A model generated the notes under the pieces. It was not told where the DNA came from. It saw only the letters and a program-made list of their open reading frames with translations, and did not search any database. The position numbers and the translations under genes were made by a program. Positions 48,296-52,181 of a stretch of 52,181 nt of DNA are shown piece by piece (position 1 is the stretch's first letter; every line of letters begins with the position of its first letter). The DNA is taken from contig CAZRKL010000003.1 in NCBI GenBank assembly GCA_964600595.1, forward strand, positions 1 to 52,181. Reading direction: 5' to 3'. This DNA comes from DAIOEK01 sp964600595 (GTDB lineage: Bacteria; Chloroflexota; Anaerolineae; Anaerolineales; Anaerolineaceae).

Positions 48296-50716
48296 TTACT
48301 TTAATGCCTCTACCAGGTTACGCCCTCTGGCTTTTGCCTTATACATGGCTGCATCGGCATCCGAAACAATGGATTGTAGAGAGGAATATTTATCTGAAAC
48401 TGCAGCCACACCTATACTGGCGGTTACTCCAATAGATGCCATCCCAACTTTGCAAACTGCAGATTCAATGCTTAGACGTAACCGTTCCGCTACCTTGCAA
48501 GCGCATTCCAGATCGGTCTCGGGCAAGAGGACAATAAATTCTTCCCCGCCTATTCGCCCGGGGATATCCATTTTCCGTAATGTCTTTGAGAAAATTTGAG
48601 CCAGGTTACTTAATACCTGATCTCCGGCAGCGTGACCAAAATTATCATTTACCTGTTTGAAATGATCCAGATCAATTAACAGGATCGAAAACGGATGTTG
48701 ATAGCGTTTGAAACGTTCGAATTCTCTTTCGCCCAATTCAAAGAAATGATGCCGGTTGTACAGCCCGGTCAGGTTGTCGATGATCGCCATTTGCTCTACC
48801 TTTTCAAATAGTCGGGCATTTTCAATGGCTATGGCAGCCTGATTTGCAAATAGTTTTAATCTCTCCACGTGGATACGGTTATATGCGTTGGTTATTTCAC
48901 TATCAACATTGATGTAACCTACCACCTTGCTTTTCACGTGGATAGGAGCTCCTAAATACGATTTTATCCAATCGGCAGAATCACGTTCAATCCATAGTGG
49001 GTCAATATCTGTATCTGAAACGATGATAGGTGTTCCTGTAATTGCCATCCGCAGCAAGGTTGGTGTTTCAGAAACTTGAAAATTCACATCTGAGAGCAAC
49101 CGCTCCAGGGTAGAGGCATCATACCCGCTGGCACGTACAATCCGAGCGATACCTTCATCATCTACCAGCATGATATTGGCGTGATTGTTCGGGATCACTT
49201 TTTCAAGATGCCCCAATATTCGATCGAGTACCTCTTCATAATTCAGGGTGCTGTTGAGCGCTGACACACTTCCACTCAACGCTTCTGCAAATAGCTTTTC
49301 CTGCCTTTCAGATTCTTCAATCTGCTTTCGGGTTGTTATGTCATTGAATGACAGAAAAAGGCAAGGACGGTTTTCATATTGAGTCAGGTTGGCAGTTATG
49401 AGCACCCACAGCGTTCTACCCAGCTGCGTTTGCATGGATGTTTCATGATCATTGATTATGCCGTTTTGCTGTGTCATCATCAAAATCCGTGATAATTCAT
49501 CGCGGTTGGAAAAAAACTTATCCAGTTTCATACCACGGTTATAACGGCTGCTGATATCCAGTAATGCTGTAATTCTTTTATTGAAGAATAGAATTTCGAA
49601 GGAGCGTTGATCAATAATCGCCACAGGGAGAGAGGCGTTTTCCACTAAATCTTGATAACGCCTTTCACTTTCCCGCAGGGCGGCTTCCGCTATCTTGCGT
49701 TTGGTGATATTCCGCAAAATGATCACCTGCCCCATAATTTTCTGTGCTTTGTTGAATATCACCTGGCTTTGATATTCTATGATTTTTTCGCCCGGGATAA
49801 GCTCAACCTCGTAGGTTGGAAAATTATGAAGATTACTTGGTTTCTCAAACCGTGAAAATTTGGGCTCAATTTTAAAGAAATCACTTCCGAGGATGTCTCT
49901 ATCTCCAAGACGGAGGAATTCCTTTGCCATCGGATTGATCTCGACTACCCGATTAAGAGTATCAAGAACGACTACACCATCCGCCAGATTCTCGATGACA
50001 TAATCACTATCAATCGGCACGATATCCAATAACTTGTTCCTGAACAATCCCCATGAAATAACAATTCCGGTCAGCGCAAACGCAACTGGGGTCAGATCAA
50101 AACCAGTCAGAGGGCTAAATCCTAAAAGATATAGAACATTCCAGACTGTTGGGATAGGTACGCCTATCAGCAAAGTGATTGCCTGCCGCCGGTAAATATT
50201 CCGGTTTCGGTAGGCTGTGATTAAGAGCATGGTGGATGATATTGCGAGCAAAGCATAGATAAACACGGTATGAATCCAGAAAGCCACACCATGCTCATAT
50301 ATCAATATGGTCGTACCTGGTATCCACCTGAATCCAGACCAGATGAGGTTGTGGATTTCATTGGTAAATGTTAGGGCTAAGATCGCAATGGGGATGATGA
50401 ATATGGCAAAAGTTTGGAGACGGTTGAATTGTTTACCGCCACCGGTAAGTTTGGAAGCGAATATTAAGAATAATGGAGATACAAAGACGATACCAATATA
50501 TGATATTTTCGACCAGAGAATTTTTTCTTCCTCTGTCGTTGCAACCGCTTCAAAGAATGAAGCGCCTGCCCAGATGGCAACTTCGATTAACAATAAGGTA
50601 AGTTCGACTGCCCCACTGGATTTGCGTCTTTTCCAGACAAACCACGCCACGACCAGGCAGAGTATGGTCGAGATGATTAATGACAGTGAGTAGAAAATAA
50701 TCCGCCAATCGTACAT
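48296..50716 (-). CDS. Diguanylate cyclase with 7TM sensor, two PAS, GAF and GGDEF domains
   Basis: This 806-residue protein starts with seven hydrophobic helices (about 5-215) of the type found at the N-terminus of some histidine kinases (7TM-HK). It continues with PAS domains (about 230-330 and 345-460), a GAF domain (about 480-625) and GGDEF. The active site reads RIGGEEFIVLL, the active GGEEF variant, preceded by RKMD five residues earlier (RxxD inhibitory site). No EAL domain is present. The ATG at 50716 gives a natural membrane start (MYDWRIIFYSLSL). It is monocistronic and is the second c-di-GMP synthase of this window. Confidence 0.9.
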   Translation of the reverse strand: MYDWRIIFYSLSLIISTILCLVVAWFVWKRRKSSGAVELTLLLIEVAIWAGASFFEAVATTEEEKILWSKISYIGIVFVSPLFLIFASKLTGGGKQFNRLQTFAIFIIPIAILALTFTNEIHNLIWSGFRWIPGTTILIYEHGVAFWIHTVFIYALLAISSTMLLITAYRNRNIYRRQAITLLIGVPIPTVWNVLYLLGFSPLTGFDLTPVAFALTGIVISWGLFRNKLLDIVPIDSDYVIENLADGVVVLDTLNRVVEINPMAKEFLRLGDRDILGSDFFKIEPKFSRFEKPSNLHNFPTYEVELIPGEKIIEYQSQVIFNKAQKIMGQVIILRNITKRKIAEAALRESERRYQDLVENASLPVAIIDQRSFEILFFNKRITALLDISSRYNRGMKLDKFFSNRDELSRILMMTQQNGIINDHETSMQTQLGRTLWVLITANLTQYENRPCLFLSFNDITTRKQIEESERQEKLFAEALSGSVSALNSTLNYEEVLDRILGHLEKVIPNNHANIMLVDDEGIARIVRASGYDASTLERLLSDVNFQVSETPTLLRMAITGTPIIVSDTDIDPLWIERDSADWIKSYLGAPIHVKSKVVGYINVDSEITNAYNRIHVERLKLFANQAAIAIENARLFEKVEQMAIIDNLTGLYNRHHFFELGEREFERFKRYQHPFSILLIDLDHFKQVNDNFGHAAGDQVLSNLAQIFSKTLRKMDIPGRIGGEEFIVLLPETDLECACKVAERLRLSIESAVCKVGMASIGVTASIGVAAVSDKYSSLQSIVSDADAAMYKAKARGRNLVEALK

Positions 50717-50796
50717 AATGGTTCCAGCAATTACCGTTTATAGCTTAAGCACATCTCAAATGCAATAAAGGCAGAGTAAATGTTTTTAATAAAGAC

Positions 50797-50818
50797 CCGC
50801 CACCCGATTGGGTGGCGG
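50797..50818 (-). terminator. Intrinsic terminator of mscL
   Basis: The stem ccgccaccc (50797-50805) with gggtggcgg (50810-50818) has a 4-nt loop, followed on the minus strand by GTCTTTATT. Confidence 0.85.
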
Positions 50819-50840
50819 AAAACGATTTTTTCCAAGTTCC

Positions 50841-51272
50841 CTAGGGAAGTTCGGAAGTGCAATTCGGGCACTTACTTGCCTTGATGGATATGGTAGAGAA
50901 GCAATAAGGACATTCCTTGGTACTCGGAGCAGCTACGGGTTCTGGTTTCTTCATTTTATTGAGACCTTTAATTACCAGGAATATTACAGCCGCCACAATC
51001 AGGAAATTCAGCAGTGTATTTATGAATAGCCCATAATTGATAGTTGGTGCTCCGGCTGCTTGAGCTTCTGCAAGCGTGGAGTATCCCATACCTGAAAGGT
51101 CAATAAATAGATTTGAGAAGTTTACCTTTCCCAGTAACAGACCGATGGGGGGCATGATGACATCATTTACTAAAGAAGTAATGATGCTGCCAAAAGCGCC
51201 TCCAATAATTACAGCGACCGCCAGATCAATTACATTTCCGCGCATGATAAAAGTTTTAAATTCTTTCCACAT
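50841..51272 (-). CDS. mscL: Large-conductance mechanosensitive channel MscL with C-terminal zinc ribbon
   Basis: From the ATG at 51272 (GAGGAGG upstream) the protein has 143 residues. The MscL signature KEFKTFIMRGNVIDLAVAVIIGGAFG contains the amphipathic N-terminus and pore helix TM1; NDVIMPPIGLL ends it. TM2 is FLIVAAVIFLVIKGLNKM. It opens under membrane tension during osmotic downshock. The last 30 residues form a zinc ribbon (CPYC-x11-CPNC), an addition absent from the Escherichia coli protein and likely sitting in the cytoplasm. The rest is of standard length. Confidence 0.95.
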   Translation of the reverse strand: MWKEFKTFIMRGNVIDLAVAVIIGGAFGSIITSLVNDVIMPPIGLLLGKVNFSNLFIDLSGMGYSTLAEAQAAGAPTINYGLFINTLLNFLIVAAVIFLVIKGLNKMKKPEPVAAPSTKECPYCFSTISIKASKCPNCTSELP

Positions 51273-51407
51273 ATTTCCTCCTCTGATTCGTGAAAATGAA
51301 TCACCTTCTATTGTAGTGATTTTCCATATCGCAACAAGTGCTTTCCAGACCATTGGACCGTGAAACGAATGGAAGCGCTTATTGGCTCATCGAATGAATG
51401 GCGCCGG

Positions 51408-51448
51408 TTGACACCCCCTATGTCCACGGGTAGAATGACTCCGTGGAC
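51408..51448 (+). promoter_or_regulatory. uvrD promoter with start-codon-overlapping dyad, predicted leaderless
   Basis: -35 TTGACA (51408-51413) and -10 TAGAAT (51431-51436) are exactly 17 nt apart. The expected start, 7 nt after the -10, is the G of the GTG at 51443, so the mRNA would have no leader. A perfect 8-bp dyad, GTCCACGG-N11-CCGTGGAC (51422-51429 and 51441-51448), flanks the -10 box and may be an operator. Confidence 0.65.
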
Positions 51449-52181
51449 TTTTTAAATTCCCTTAATCACCAACAGAAAGCAGCAGTCACCGCACCCGATG
51501 GGGCGGTCTTAGTTCTGGCTGGCCCCGGATCGGGGAAAACCCGTGTTTTAACCCATCGGATTGCCTATCTCATAGCCTCGAAACAGGTAAATCCATACCA
51601 CATTCTGGCAGTCACTTTCACCAATAAAGCCGCGCGGGTAATGGAAAGTCGGGTTTTTGATTTACTGGGGTCCGAACAACGCGGGATGATGCTGGGTACC
51701 TTCCACTCGGTCTGCGCGCGGATACTCAGGCGTGAAGCAAAATACCTCGGCTATACGCAGGATTTCTCCATTTATGACGAAGATGACCAGCAGGCTCTGG
51801 TCAAGCGTGCATTAAAGGAGATGAATGTCGACGACAAAGCATTCCGTCCGGCATCCATGCTCGCTTCGATATCCCGGGCGAAAAATGAAATGCTCACACC
51901 CGAGAAAATCGAAGTAAAGGGTTACCGCGATCAGGTATTACAACGGGTCTACAAACGATACCAGGAATTGCTGCTCTCGTGTAACGCGCTGGATTTCGAT
52001 GATCTTCTGGTGGTTACCGCAAGGTTGCTGAAAGAATTTCCAGAGATAAATAACGCATACTCGCAGCGATTTGAATACATACTGGTTGATGAGTTTCAAG
52101 ATACCAACACACCCCAATACACGCTGCTTAAATCCCTTTCAAAAAAGCATGGAAACATCTTTGTTGTGGGTGATGAAGATC
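51443..52181 (+). CDS. uvrD: UvrD/PcrA-family DNA helicase (C-terminus beyond the window)
   Basis: The first about 246 residues are visible. They start DFLNSLNHQQKAAVTAPDG and carry Q-motif and Walker A (LVLAGPGSGKTRVLTHRI), Ia (LAVTFTNKAARVMESRV), GTFHSVCARILRREA, LDFDDLLV and motif II EYILVDEFQDTN. They end in motif III at VVGDED. This is the canonical SF1A 3'-5' helicase used in nucleotide-excision repair and in removing RecA or stalled polymerase. The start is GTG at 51443: a TAG lies in frame at 51431, no other in-frame start fits, and no Shine-Dalgarno exists. It is distinct from the AddA-like helicase at 22880-25102. Confidence 0.93.
   Translation, partial: MDFLNSLNHQQKAAVTAPDGAVLVLAGPGSGKTRVLTHRIAYLIASKQVNPYHILAVTFTNKAARVMESRVFDLLGSEQRGMMLGTFHSVCARILRREAKYLGYTQDFSIYDEDDQQALVKRALKEMNVDDKAFRPASMLASISRAKNEMLTPEKIEVKGYRDQVLQRVYKRYQELLLSCNALDFDDLLVVTARLLKEFPEINNAYSQRFEYILVDEFQDTNTPQYTLLKSLSKKHGNIFVVGDED

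Overview
The window reads as chromosomal DNA of a mesophilic, Gram-positive-like anaerobe, most probably a member of the Chloroflexota (class Anaerolineae). This rests on gene order and protein character, not on a marker gene. It carries a CIRCE-controlled hrcA-grpE-dnaK-dnaJ-prmA operon, a T-box riboswitch in front of pheST, an M29 aminopeptidase, PadR/HAAS and VanW-like surface genes, and two GGDEF proteins. There is one run of exactly 100 N (13700-13799), so this is a scaffold. No rRNA, tRNA, CRISPR array, transposase or phage gene was seen.

Layout. 1-7.7 kb: a truncated VanW-like surface protein, a thioredoxin/CcdA-type membrane redox fusion, a PadR-HAAS regulator pair with a visible operator, an M48 protease and a large sensory diguanylate cyclase. 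7.8-13.5 kb: the heat-shock operon. 13.6-15.6 kb: a methyltransferase gene broken by the assembly gap, and lysine 2,3-aminomutase. 15.6-19.65 kb: pheT and pheS behind a T-box leader specific for Phe (UUC specifier, U at the variable T-box base). 19.7-29.9 kb: a minus-strand block of recJ, a stand-alone Fe-S PD-(D/E)XK nuclease, an active UvrD-like helicase, an AddB-like helicase with a degraded Walker B, a small unknown gene, a VWA protein and a MerR-type regulator. 30-34.9 kb: a zinc-ribbon/L7-L12-like membrane protein, then class-B DnaJ, HtrA lipoprotein, an eRF1-domain (baeRF/Vms1-like) protein, a 44-residue membrane peptide and GrpB. 34.9-39.4 kb: an MBL hydrolase and XTP pyrophosphatase, an AT-rich island with a membrane sulfatase-fold protein, and a secreted protein built from an 80-residue tandem duplication. 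39.5-43.7 kb: YceD, a sigma-70 factor, a small membrane protein, the M29 aminopeptidase and a flavodoxin. 43.8-50.7 kb: a two-component system, a DUF3052-SIS-DegV operon and a second diguanylate cyclase. 50.8-52.2 kb: mscL with a zinc ribbon, and the start of a UvrD/PcrA helicase.

The strongest candidate for an undescribed system is the 19.7-27.3 kb block. It looks like an AddAB/RecBCD-type end-resection machine taken apart into separate polypeptides: pseudo-helicase, helicase, Fe-S nuclease and RecJ, encoded head to tail with overlaps of 8 nt or less. A second thread is proteostasis: the main Hsp70 operon plus a DnaJ-HtrA-eRF1-like operon. A third is transcript architecture: several genes without a Shine-Dalgarno have a near-perfect -10 box 6-8 nt before the start codon, which predicts leaderless mRNAs (VanW-like gene, M48 protease, response regulator, uvrD).
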